Positions 13,747 through 25,464 of a stretch of 64,000 nt of DNA are shown here, piece after piece (within the stretch, counting starts at the first letter, position 1; every line of letters begins with the position of its first letter). This DNA comes from Myrica gale (lineage: Eukaryota; Streptophyta; Magnoliopsida; Fagales; Myricaceae), in the NCBI GenBank assembly GCA_963930655.1, contig OZ005600.1:6451501-6515500 (forward strand). Reading direction: 5' to 3'. The notes under the pieces are model-generated. The model searched no databases and was not told the DNA's origin. It worked only from the letters and a program-made list of their open reading frames with translations. The translations under genes were made by a program, and so were the position numbers.

Positions 13747-14436
13747 GAGCATTCCTAGTAGGTTTTCTATTCTAACATTTTGGTTAGAATAGAGAACCAA
13801 TTTAATAAAAAGGCCAAAAAAACACTTTTTAACAGCTTATCTATTTTAACAGTTTTTAGCTAAAAAATTTAACATGTGAACAGTGGTTCTCTATATTTAG
13901 ATAACCACGGTTCACTTCTCTATAATAAAATATTAATATTTGTCTTATTTTTTCTTTTTCTTTCTCTTTTCTTAATACATTTTAGACTAAATAAAGACTA
14001 ACTTAATACATTTTAAACTAAATAAAGACTAACTTAATACATTTTTAAAAATATGATCGTTAAAATAAGACGACTATTTATAAATATGACCGTTAGGATA
14101 AGACAATTTTTTAAAAATCTAATTGTTGAGATAAGATAAACTTAAAAAATGCTGAGCGTTAGGAAAAGACAAAAATTAAAAAATTCACCCTTTTTACGAT
14201 AAAGACAAATATTCAAAAATATAACCGTTACAATAAAACGAATATTAAAAAATATAAATGTTAGAGAAATAATAAAGAAATCTTTGAATAATAATATTTA
14301 AATAGAATAGTAAAAGTAGATGGTTAAAATAGAGAAGCTGCTGTGGGTGTTTTTAAAAAGTTGATAGTTAAAATAGAGAAGTGTACTTTTTGGTTAAAAT
14401 AGAGAGTCAAATTTGAATAAGCTACTAGGAATGCTC
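13747..14436. mobile_element. 690-bp non-autonomous DNA transposon with 15-bp perfect terminal inverted repeats
   Basis: Begins GAGCATTCCTAGTAG (13747-13761) and ends with its exact reverse complement (14422-14436). The six bases TAATTG flank both ends (13741-13746 and 14437-14442), consistent with a target-site duplication. Subterminal motifs such as GGTTAGAATAGAGAA on the left and GGTTAAAATAGAGAG on the right repeat near the ends. The interior holds the 31-bp tandem repeat at 13971 and a degenerate GACCGTTAGGATAAGAC-type repeat. There is no transposase. The superfamily is not certain from the 6-bp duplication. Confidence 0.85.
13971..14046. repeat. Tandem repeat, 31-bp unit, about 2.4 copies, inside the 690-bp transposon
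   Basis: The word CTTAATACATTTT recurs at 13971, 14002 and 14033 with AAATAAAGACTAA between. It is followed to about 14280 by a looser series of units built on ATGACCGTTA..ATAAGAC, so the element's interior appears to have grown by local duplication. Confidence 0.85.
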
Positions 14437-14734
14437 TAATTGGTTGACTTTATAAAACCCACGTGCTTGCGTTTTCACACTGGGCCGTAGTATAGAGAAT
14501 GTAATTGGGTCGAATATTCGATTCTCATAGAAGAGAGAATGTAATTGGGTCGAACATGTAGCTGCCACACGTGCCGCCACTGAGTCAGCCCAAGCTCGGC
14601 CCACGTCTAGCTCTTTTGCCATCCCATCATCCCCGACACCAAACTCCAAAAACTTCTCCCAGAGGTGGGATTTTTCTAGAGCGCTAGAGCCTGGAGGAGA
14701 AGCACGAAAACAGAGAGATTTTGCATCCAAATCC

Positions 14735-17700
14735 ATGAAAGACTCATCGGGGAAGACTAAGGTGGTGATCCGGCGCCTGCCACCGTCTCTTACGAAGTCC
14801 GATCTCTTCCTTCAGATTGAAGAAAAATTCGCCGGCCGATACAATTGGTTATCTTTCCGTCCCGGAAAAATCAGGTTTACTTCCTCCCCTTTTTTATAAG
14901 TATGTTTTAACCAAGTTTTACTAATAGGCAATTTATTCAATTAGTATTACCATGTCTATTTATATTCCACTATGCTCTGCTTACGGGAAATTTTCTGCTC
15001 ACTTTGATAACTTAAAATTGTGGAGTGTGTTTTCTTTTGGCCAAGTAATTATTGAGTGTTTTATGCTTTCAGAATATAGAAGGAAGTATATCAGTCTGAA
15101 TCCTATTTCCTTCTGAATTCTACAAGCAGAATAGCCTTTGGGTTCTCCAATCAAAGTAGCTTAAATCATGTACGGATAAAGTCATTTTGGGCGTCGTAAT
15201 TTTGGGTCTCCTCTATGCAACGCGCCTCCATCAGAAGTTGCCTTTCCCTAAGATGGAAATACATGCTTAGAAGACAGATTTATTTTGGGCATGTTAAAAT
15301 GACAAATTACACCTGATAAAGACAGCATCATTTGGTATCTTAAAAAAAAAAACGGAAGACCCCTCACGTGTTGCCTGCTCTTGGATTTAAATGAGAAAAA
15401 AAAGTGCCGACACCAGTTTCACTATTAATTTTAAAACGCAGCATTCCATTACAAACCAAAGTCCCCAAGGCAAAATCGACCCCATGTTTGTAATCACGGG
15501 TCGACTTTGTTTGGTACGTGAGAGATGTTAGGGAAAAAGAAATGGATACTTTGAGTACCTTTTTTTTTCTCGGTTGTTTGGCTTCTTTCAAATGGTAAAG
15601 CGCTGTTCAATTAAGTAAAGTCGAGTTATATGACAATATAGTTTGATTTCTTAAAAAATGGAAACGACATGGGAGATATGATTTGTTAAGTTCAGCTTGC
15701 ACATAAGAAAAGAATCCAAATTAGTCGTTAGAGAGGAGGTGAAGAGCCATTAACCGGTAATTTTCATTTTAAAGTATGAACTTGGTGAAGACTGAACTGA
15801 TCTTGATACATTCGAAACCTCTTTAAAGCAACATTCTGATCTGTTTTAAACTGTTGTGGAGCTAATAAATTTGCTTAATGAATTGTCATTTCCAGCTGGG
15901 CATTTTTTCACATTTCATATGCTAAATGAATCGAGTTATGAGAACCTAACCAGTCGAGCCCAAAGAAATTTGTCCAAGCTTTGCCCGTCTATATTTAACC
16001 AAACACTGTATGTGATTTATAGTATCAAACAGAGGACAAAATGAAACCGGAAGTGGGCTGTCAGCTACTCTAGGGATAAAGTTCTATCTGGCCGGGTGGT
16101 TTTGTGTTCAATTAGTGCCTAGAAAATCAAATTTCTGATTGTTTTCATTGAAGAACATGCCAATGCATGCTAGAAAATTCATGTTCTTTTGTGTTCTGCT
16201 TGCTTAATGGTATGATAGCAAGAACTAACACGGGTCTTAATTATTGAATATTACTGTTTTTCATTTCTCTGATTTGGAAAACTAGAATTATCACTTTGCT
16301 GACCTGTGGAACTAAATGGCTTAATTGAGTTAGGTTTTTCATTTCTCGAAAATCAATTGAAAAATGTTTTCTTATCTTCTTTTGTTTTCTCGACAACCAA
16401 ACATTCAGCAATGAAGTTTTCTAACTTGGAAAGCTTTATTTAAATTAATTTGCAGTCAGAAGCATCAGAGGAATTCTCGAGCCTACCTAGACTTCAATAG
16501 GCCTGAAGATGTTTTTGAGTTTGCTGAGTTTTTTGATGGACATGTGTTTGTTAATGAAAAAGGTAATAAATGATGAATGCCTAACTTTTACTTTGCCAAG
16601 TTTAGAACAGCTGCAGTTTTCTGTGGTTCAAGTGGATTGCTTCAGTGGCATTGCACATGTGCAAAAGGAGTTGTTAAATGAATTAATTAAAGGTTGAGTA
16701 AGGCCCAAAGTGAGGAAAAATATGAGCAAGATTTAGGTTCTTTGACTAGTTATGCTCTCAATCATTGTCTTTAAGAGTAACATTATGGTTTGTTTGAATT
16801 TATAAATCTGTGCATCCTATTTTGTAGGCTGTCACATCCATTTTATCTGGAATTTTTGTGAAAGTTTCAACTGTGTCATTAATTGCAGGTGCTCAGTATA
16901 AGATCGCAGTCGAATATGCCCCTTCACCTCGTGTTCCCAAGCTCTCTACTAAGAAGGATGTTCGTGAAGGCACCATATATAAAGGTGTTAATTCAATTTG
17001 CAATTTGCATTTGATTACGTGGAAAACACTTAATACTTGCTCGGATAACTTATTTTGCTTCTATTAATAACTACCTTTTATTTGATGGAAGAAGATCCTG
17101 ATTATATAGAGTTCCTCAAAATTATTGCAAAGCCAGCTGAACATCTTCCTAGCGCAGAGATACAGTTGGAAAGAAGAGAAGCAGAACAAGCTGGTTTGTT
17201 ATCATTTTATATCTTTACATGCACTATGTATTCTTGTAGCAATTTAGTTTTGTATTATTTTTAGTCCAAAATCATAATGGCAAAACTCCATTGCATGTAA
17301 TGTTTAGGGTTCCTTTTTTTGATTCTTTTCCAAAGGCCACCATGGTGCCACATAAGGTTGCCCACAGTGGTGTGGAGTAACTTTCTGAGAGTAACTTTTA
17401 TCATAATAGAATTTAGGCACAACAAATTATTTATTTGCTCGAGAAATATCAGAAAAACTTTGTTTCCTTAAGGTATATTAATTAGCTCTGATTTCATTAG
17501 CTTTGTAGCTTGCTTGGTTTAGGTTTTCAGTATAGCTTTTTGTACTGTTACCTTGTTTGGTTTCTTTAATAAAGCTTTCCTTACTTATAAAAAAATATTA
17601 ATGTTTCCCTACTTCTTTCCAGGTTCTGCAAAAGAAACTCTTATTGTAACGCCGCTTATGGAATATGTTCGTCAGAAACGAGCTGTTGAGAGTGGCACAC

Positions 17701-20700
17701 AGGTAAGTAATCGTGTTATACTTGATGAGAAAGAAAAAGGAATAAATAACAAATTACTTTTGGGAGCTTTTCTCAACGGGTAATGTTCTTCACAGAAACA
17801 GAAATAAAATGAGAGTAGCTTTGCTGAGTTGCATATGGCTTGGGAGTTTGGTGATAGGAACAATATAAGCATTAAGTGGTTTTCATTGTCTACTTGTGTT
17901 TGATGTGGTTCCTGGAAAGAAAGGAATTTCACTTGTTTTGAAGGTCTTAAGACTAGTATGTTGACATGAGCACGTGCTTTTAAGATGCATTGACTTTTCT
18001 CCTTAACAAAAGATTGCTGATTCTTTTGTGCTGTACTTTTCCAAATTTTTTTGTTTTATTTTATGATTTCATTGGCAGTAAATGCTGACTATTTGGATGC
18101 TGCTTTGAAATTTATAGTCTGTTGGCTTCTTTAGTATTGTATTAGATATTTACATTAACCCATCAGCTGGTTGGCTGGTAAGTTGACAAAACTCTTGTTG
18201 AATAAGTTGCATGTAAGAATGAATGGAGGTATTTGGGGAGAAGAAGGGGGGTTGACAAATATGGGTCTCCGTGTTTTCCTATGGATTTCTTCATCTTGAA
18301 CATGCTCATCTTATTTCGGATTTTGTGATTGATGTTAGGGTTCATCAGTTGTGGGGAAGATACGGAGAAGAGCTAGGGCTGCATCCTCAGGCAAGCCTGG
18401 TTCATCTAATACCAAACGAGGCTCTGAGAAGAAAAAGGTATGACCCTTACTTTCTCATATTCTTGGTTCATTTGAGAGAGAAAAACTTTAAAAATACTTT
18501 TTTTGTATGTTTAGTTTTTGTAATTAATTATTAAGGAAAATGTTTCATCTGCTAGTTGTATTGTGTTTGTTGCTTCACTTGATATGCAGCCAATTTCTTG
18601 GCACTATCTGTAACATCTAAATCAGTTCAGGGTGTGAAAAATAGAGGAAGAGCTGTATCTTTTGGTTCAAACTTCGATAATTAATCTTCATCCATAATAA
18701 ATGTGTGCAGAGGTAGCTTTGTAATTGTTTACTTGCTTGGTGTTTGTTTTAGGTGGAGTATTCTTCAGTTAGCATGTCAAGAGTCTTTTCTCTGTGTTTG
18801 TTTGTTCCCTAATACACTACTACAACTGGAGTGGAACCCTGCAACTTCCTGTGTTCTCCTTGGATCTTCTAGACCATATTGTATCCCAATAACGTTAAAA
18901 AGAACATAATTGAACCTTCTGATGCTTCAAGCGGATTATGAAAAGTTTTAGCTAGTAGCACCGTTTAAGTCAGGTGCATCACCTTAACCTAAAGTGATCA
19001 TATTGTATAAGGGTTCTGCTCAAGTTTTCTCCTGCTCAGATTACCTCATTGAACTTTGTTCTCAAACGGCAGTTGCTGGAAAATAATTAGCTTACTACAT
19101 GCTTTCAACTGTAACAGAAGTTTCAGCTGCTGAATTTGTTCTATAGTAGAGCAGCATCAGTGTCCTCTCTTGAGTACAGTCCTTAGGTTAGAACTAGTTC
19201 ATTACCTTCCATATCTTCATTCCCAAGGTTGTACCCCCCCCCCCCCCTCTTGTTTGGAGCAAAAACATTCGCCTTGTTTAGTATTAGTGAAGTCTTCCAT
19301 TTTTAGCATTAATTGTTCATGTTGGAATAGTGATTTCGGTATATTCCCTTGTACTGCTTTCACCTATCAATAAAATTATCTTGTTTATAAAAAAAAAGCA
19401 TTAATTGTGCATGTTGCTATTTTTCCTAAGATCTTGAGCTGGAAGTAAGAGTAGCAAAGTGTGCTATCAGTGGGCTTGGTTTAGGAATTCGAGCTGTATG
19501 CTATTGGTGTAAATGGGCAAGAGCTTTTGTCAATAAACAGTAGCAAATAGGCAGGAAAAGAAATATAGAGAAGGAATGATAGTTTTAGGTGTTGCGTCTT
19601 ATTAGAAGAAAATATTCTGCTTGGCTCATCAGCTCTATAAAATGGTGATTATGAGATTTTTGTTATGTGTCTTGATTTTGTTATTTAATAAAATTAATTT
19701 CTCTAGGGCTTATGTTCTCTGCATAATTTGGAGTGGATGAAACCTTTGCTGGTTTAAGTAGGCTCAAAGAGATTAGGATTGGAACTTTGCCTAATCTTTA
19801 ATGGTAGTTCTAGCAACAGATATATTCATGGTAAGTGAATGAGATTTCTGTGTATGATCATCTTAGTGTTCCAGTCTGGACTTGACTGCTGTTTTAGCAA
19901 TGTGTTTTGGGATATTGTCGGCTTCTAGTGGCGTGCGAATTATTTAGGATTGCTGTCCTTATGCTCAGCAATGCATTCAGTTCACTCTGTGGTATTCTTG
20001 TTCTTAATGTGAAAAACAAGGTTACTTGTTCAGGTTTTCTCTTTGATTGACAGTATATTTTGAAGGAAAGTGCCAAGGTTGCAACTCAAAAGGACAAGTC
20101 AAATTTCATTGTAGTGGCTAGGCGAGAGGATCAACAAGCAACTTCAAGTAGAAAAGAAATATCTGAAAATGAAGCGGGTAACATTTTCTACTCTTGCCAT
20201 GATGAATGTTTCTAGCCTGATTTGTTCAATTACGATGTATCAGTTGTCCTCTGTCACCAGCTATTTAGAAAATTCATACTTAACTTCAGTTCAAGACTAT
20301 CGGCTGTGCTAATTGTGTTCGAGAGAGATTGCATTTCTTGCAATGTTCTCGTGTTTAATTGTGGACATGCTGAGAAGTGCAGATGCAGTTCCCATGCTTC
20401 TGATTTTTTTGGAGATACTGGCATGGGTGGGCTGGTTGGGGACTATCCGCGTAAATGAGTTTTCCAATTTCATTCGGTTTAATTTTCAAATGCACCTTTA
20501 TTAGTTTGCATATTCCACCCTCCTTTTCCCTTCGCTTTTTTATCCATGTAGAAAGTCCTAACGATTCTAATCAGTTAAGTGATACAGAAGAAGGGGGAAC
20601 AGTGGAAATATAATTTTTCATTTATTATTCAATTTGGTTGGTTTATATTGGGATTCCTTCTCTGGAATAATTATTCTAAATGCAGAATATATTGTGTTAA

Positions 20701-23216
20701 TATTGCTTGGAGCTTTCCCAGACCCAAAAAGCAGGAAAAAGGTTTCTATCGACCTGGCAAAACTTTTTAGGATGCTGATCATCACTAAGACTAAACAAGA
20801 CAATCGTATAAAGTGAATATGAACATTGAATGGATCTCTGTGACAGAGAAATCCTTGCTATAGAAAAGAAGTTACAACTCATGGGCCCAAAGTTGTTTTT
20901 CCTTCTTGGTTTTAGATCTGTGTTGATTACTATTTTGTATACTGTTGGTGTGGGTGCATGTATTTGGCAGGAATAATGCAAACATAGATGTTTTTTGGAG
21001 CATGTGCAAACGTGATAACATTTATATGTGTAATTTGTTTGAATGGACTGAAAACTGTATGCATTTTTGGAATGATTGGAACCAGGAATAAGTTACTGTT
21101 TTTTATTGGAGTCAAATATTTCTTTTCATTTTCTCGGGGAAAAATTATACTTTTACCACCCTACACTAGCAATGTATTTGTAATTTGTCTCACAAAATTT
21201 CATCCTTGGCAATTGGCCCCCTTAAACTACCACTTTTTTGTAAGTGGAAACATCAGAGTATTCGTCATCTTTATGAATCAAAATCAAAGTGCCCCCTCAA
21301 GTTCTAATTTGTCTGATTACACCCTCAAATTGCAAAAACAATCAATTGTCGCCTCCCGTTTGATTTGGCCGTTAAACCAGACAGCAAGTGACGAAGTAAT
21401 TTTGTCTTAGAGGGGTGTTTTGGTCAGTCAACATCACTTTCCGTCTGGTTTAATGGCCAAATCAAATGGAGGGCGACAATTTTTTTTTTTCAACTTGAAA
21501 GGCGTAATCAGACAAATTGGAACTTAAAGGGGACACTTTGATTTTACCTCATAAATATGAGCGTACTATGATGTTTTCCCTTTTTGTAATGTGTCCCTCT
21601 GTGTAGACCTAACCTTTAAAAGGGGTGAAAATAAGTCATATGGCACTATCTCGATGGTTAGATCTTCACCGAAGGAGCACATTACAAAAAAGATTTTTAA
21701 GGGGTTCAATTGCCAAGAATGTTAGTTTGGGGTCACATTGTGAATTGAGGGTTAAAAGTGTAATCGGTTAATGGATTTGCAGTCTGTGGCATTGATGAGT
21801 CTGTTTCTGGAATTCCTGTGACTGCAGGCTCTGGAAAGAAGAAGTTTCTGCTTCTAAAAGGGAAAGAGCGAGGAGTATCTCATGTAAGGGTTTTTCTTTT
21901 AAGTTCTTTGTTCCAACACCAATCATCTGCTATGTCATAAATTTCTCTCACAATTTTCCAATTTTGTTTCACATTGTACGAAGCTTGGTTTGATCTGTTG
22001 CTGCTGCTCATTTTCTTTTAATGAGTATAAAAGTTGTGCGTTTTATGACACTTCCCAGGTTCCCGAGGGCTTGTTACAACAGCAGGGTGTAACACCAGTG
22101 GCCGGTAATTCTCCTGCTTCAACTGTTTCGAAAGAGAACCAGAGGAATGAGGCTGGTGGGAGGTTGATCAGAAGTTTACTTTTAAATAAAGAAGCTCGAC
22201 AGGGTAAATCTTCAACAGTAGTCCAGCCTCAGCAGAAAATTCAAATCTTGAGCTCAGAAAGTGGAAAGCGACCACCACGACCTATAAATGCACGCTTGGG
22301 ATCGAATGGTCTTGCCTCTAAAAGTGAACCAAACTCATTTGGTTCACAGGGGGAACCAAAACGGACGCCAGAGGATAAATTTTACAAAAAAGACCTGCAA
22401 GGTTTGGTTAATGTCAGTGAGAAGCAAGAAAAACGTACAAGAAACAGGGATAGACCTGATCGTGGTGTTTGGACTCCTCTGCGTCGATCTGAAGTTTCAC
22501 ATGCTAGTGATGATCTTTTGTCATCCTCTCTGTCTCATCCTATTCAAGCAGTATCTGATTCTATTGAAGGTACTACTATTATTGTGCATGATCTTTCAGT
22601 GCCACTAATGTCTCAGTTTGATATTTGGAACCATGGCTCTCTAAACTTAGCAATCTATGGGGCATGATGGTTCATGAGTTGGCTTTTAGGATTCGCTCAT
22701 ACAGAGAATACCAAACTGACGTTCTGCCTCTGGGTTTTCCAGCTTCCAATGAAGAGATGAAAGATGCACGCCGTGGAAGCAGGAATGCAGAGGTTACAGC
22801 TCCTGCAATTGGACGTAACAGTTCTGCTGAGAATGGTTAGCTTTTGTTTGTAGGCCTGGCATGTGTTGCAGGCCCCCCGCTCTTTTACTCGTTGTTTTAG
22901 CTTTTTAAGTAACATTCTTCTGGTGTTACAATTCTGCTACCATCTTTTTGGATTTTTCCAGATCCTCTTAGACCTGTTGGTCGTCGTGGAGCTGTCCCTA
23001 TAATGAAGGATGATGGTTCTCTAAATATGAATGAGGGGAAATCTTCCAGAAGAGGAGGTGTTAGTGGCCATGGTGCTCATGAGGTCTGCACAGTCTGTGC
23101 CAAAACAACCGCTGCATTGTTTTCTCTGTTACTTCACTTTGTTTTTCAGTAGTTCAGTTTTTCTCTTGTGTTTACAGAAGCAAGTGTGGGTCCAGAAACC
23201 ATCTTCAGGTTCTTAG
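14735..23216 (+). CDS. UPF3: Regulator of nonsense transcripts UPF3 (Smg-4/UPF3 family)
   Basis: Core nonsense-mediated mRNA decay factor that links UPF2/UPF1 to exon-junction complexes; it shuttles between nucleus and cytoplasm. 536 residues from 12 exons: 14735-14874, 16456-16562, 16889-16984, 17095-17193, 17623-17702, 18339-18437, 20054-20177, 21783-21883, 22059-22569, 22743-22835, 22962-23083, 23178-23216; all phases fit. The N-terminal UPF3 RNP-type domain is clear: KVVIRRLPPSLTKSDLF, AYLDFNRPEDVFEFAEFFDG, YKIAVEYAPSPRVPK, then DPDYIEFLKIIAKPAEHLPS. A basic stretch follows (GKIRRRARAASSG). The C-terminal part has RPDRGVWTPLRR, resembling the exon-junction-binding region of UPF3 proteins (inference), and ends KQVWVQKPSSGS as in other plant UPF3. 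The start ATG opens directly into the conserved domain. Introns are long; the one before 21783 contains a foldback element. Confidence 0.95.
19234..19247. repeat. Poly(C) tract
   Basis: Homopolymer of about 14 C in an UPF3 intron. Homopolymer length in assemblies is unreliable. Confidence 0.8.
21143..21768. mobile_element. Nested foldback elements within a UPF3 intron
   Basis: The inner pair of arms (about 21246-21360 and 21455-21580) are reverse complements: the left reads CAAAGTGCCCCCTCAAGTTC and AATTTGTCTGATTAC, and the right carries the matching complements. A second, looser outer pair brackets them: CTTTTACCACCCTACAC and TTGGCAATTGGCCCCCTTAAA near 21151-21232 against sequence at 21695-21768. 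The pattern looks like two related MITEs, one inside or beside the other, lying wholly within the intron before the exon at 21783. Confidence 0.7.
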
Positions 23217-23743
23217 AATACTTAAACCTGGTAAGTCCCATCCCTTTATTGCATATCCCACCCTCCCCCCTTCCTTTCACTCGAGATTATTCTTCCTCTA
23301 AGATCTCAAACACAAACAGCATAATACTTTTTTGGACGTGATGAAATTCATGATGAATTTAAATGTCTAAACCATTTATTTATGCAGTGTAAGCATTAAT
23401 CATAGCAGTTGTATTGTTGGGTTAGAATCTGATGGTTCCGTACTATGTCAAACAGGTATGGCATTCAGGAAGAACAATACTTTGTCATTGTCCGACCGTA
23501 CAGATTACTGCAGGCTAAGGTCTTTATTGAAGACATCTTACAAACAAATCAAGCCCAAAAGGATTGTTTTAAGGTCGCGCCAGTTGTAAGGTATGTCCCT
23601 GTACATTTGTTAAGATATCAAGTTGAAAAGCTTTCTTTCAGTTGTAGATGGTAAGAATTTCTTGGAATGTAGACCAATTATGCTTGTGGAAATTTCTCGT
23701 GGTACGGTGATCTGCTTTGGAACCCAACAGGGCGATGCAGCAT

Positions 23744-23811
23744 ACTCATTTGGACGAATGCCATGTTAACATATCTACTCATTTTGGACGAATGCCATGT
23801 TAACATATCTA
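23744..23811. repeat. Tandem duplication of a 33/34-bp unit
   Basis: The unit starting ACTCATTTGGACGAATGCCA occurs twice in direct succession; the second copy has one extra T. The near identity suggests a recent slippage or duplication event downstream of UPF3. Confidence 0.9.
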
Positions 23812-24484
23812 CGTGACGTGATACCCGGGTTGGGGAGAGGATTTGCTGTCCTCGTGAAGGTGAGGCCATGTGTAATTTTCCTTTTTGAAAGGGATATAGT
23901 TGTCTTTGGATGGAAGGTAGAAAATACAGGGGATTTTGATGAGAGTAATAGGTCAGAACTGTCTTCACTTTTATGTACCATATGAAGATTGGATATTAGG
24001 AAGAAAAAAAATATGAAGATTGGTAACAGAAAAATCTGGAGTGTTTGTTATGGTGTTATTCTTATTGACACGTTTTGGTATGGAAATACAGCATACAGGA
24101 TTCTGGGGATGATTTACGTTGGTTTGCAATATTATTCAAATATTACCTGTGCACTCAAGCTGATTAATGGTGGCCTAACTCATCAGTGCAGGGGTGAAAT
24201 GGCCCCCTGAGTCAGGGTCTGGGGTTGTACTAATGGGGTGGGTTAGGCATCACTTGGTGCTCTTCTTGGATGACATGAACCTTAATCCTGATGATCACGT
24301 GCCTAGAGTAATAATATCAACCTTTTGCTCCGAAATCAACGGAGCCAACCTTTTGCTCTAAGATATGCCTCATCTCTTTGCAAAGACGAATGAATGCCGA
24401 AGGCAGAATGGAATGTGTATGCTTATCCAGGACCACAATAAACCAAAAAAAAAACAAAGGTACTTGTGTCAACGAAGCTTAACA

Positions 24485-24503
24485 CCCCCCCCCCCCCCCC
24501 CCC
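24485..24503. repeat. Poly(C) tract
   Basis: About 19 consecutive C in intergenic DNA. One of several C or G homopolymers in the window, also at 19234, 51112, 52164 and near 57200. Confidence 0.85.
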
Positions 24504-25464
24504 AATAAACCCAGAAGTCGGATACTTTCAAACGTAAAAGTCTAGGTGAAGTATCCTTTTTTAACTACCATTTTCTTGTCTTAGAAGAAATGCCAGTCTT
24601 GAAATTATTGTGCATCTGCGAAATGGGTTTATTCTCGTGTTCGGCATATGTGCTTGTTATTTTTCTCGTACGTTGATTATTGTAGTGGGAATTGCAGATC
24701 AATATACCAAGGTTAAGTTTGTCTCTATATTCTACTTTTTATTAATAAATAAATCTGTATTTGCATAAAAAGAAATAGTTTCCTCTTCGTCAAACATCTA
24801 AAAATCATAACAACCCAGAATAAGACGAAGAGCTACAACTTTGAAGGTTTCCTTTTTCCAGTTGACAAGGGCATTAGGAGCTTTGGCCAGGCCAATCCTT
24901 TGCGTACATGGGGGAAGTTCCTCCGTGGAGCATGTGAAATTTCCTACACAATCTGCGAGGGGTTTATCAAAGACTTGACTTGTCGCTTGAGCTAACGCCC
25001 CTTGGGGTTTACAACTTCGAAGGATTATTTTGATATATCACAAAAACCAAGGGCGTCGACGTAACGTAAGTCTAAAACGTGGGCAGGAAAATTCGGGAGG
25101 CCCGGAGACTCGTGAGAAACGGTTCGGATACTGACAGTCAAATGATTGTACGAGTTTTGGGATTCCCACCAGACTATCGGATTCGGTTGGCAAATCGCTT
25201 GGATTAACCCCTTTTCGGCCATATCCTCTTTGAACCCTATCTAAAATGGATTTGTCTACACAATAAGTTTTACAGTTCTTCTAACCATATCTCGGAACGG
25301 TAGGGAGCCAAAAATCGCCTCCATACTCTACATGCAGCAATGGCTTTCCAATTGTAAGGGCTTTTGAAAGTAATCGACTATCTTTTGCATTTGGTAAGAA
25401 CAGGAAACGTAACAAAACCAAAAAAGAAAAGAAAAATAGAGAAAAAATATTTCGCCATAATGAA

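Larger units (their letters stand above)
10928..14734. other. Divergent intergenic region between the IAN GTPase and UPF3
   Basis: On the minus strand a good donor (GTAAGT, next to 12340) and an acceptor (CAG before 10945) could define a 5'-UTR intron of the IAN gene, putting its transcription start near or above 12.4 kb. This is inference. The rest is AT-rich and holds the 43-bp tandem repeat at 13526 and the 690-bp transposon at 13747. The small overlapping open frames at 12331-12880 show no recognisable protein. Confidence 0.5.
23217..25464. other. Convergent intergenic region between UPF3 and the methylesterase
   Basis: Contains the UPF3 3' UTR at its left, a 33/34-bp tandem duplication at 23744 and a poly(C) tract at 24485. 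Open frames here are short and match no family I recognise. Confidence 0.6.

Noticed and set aside
20988-21410. 140-codon plus-strand frame in UPF3
   Set aside because: Lies inside an intron and partly on the foldback element; the flanking exons splice in phase without it.
22625-22740. Extension of the UPF3 exon upstream of 22743
   Set aside because: The nearby acceptor before GATTCGC leads quickly to a stop; the acceptor at 22742 keeps phase and gives family-like sequence.
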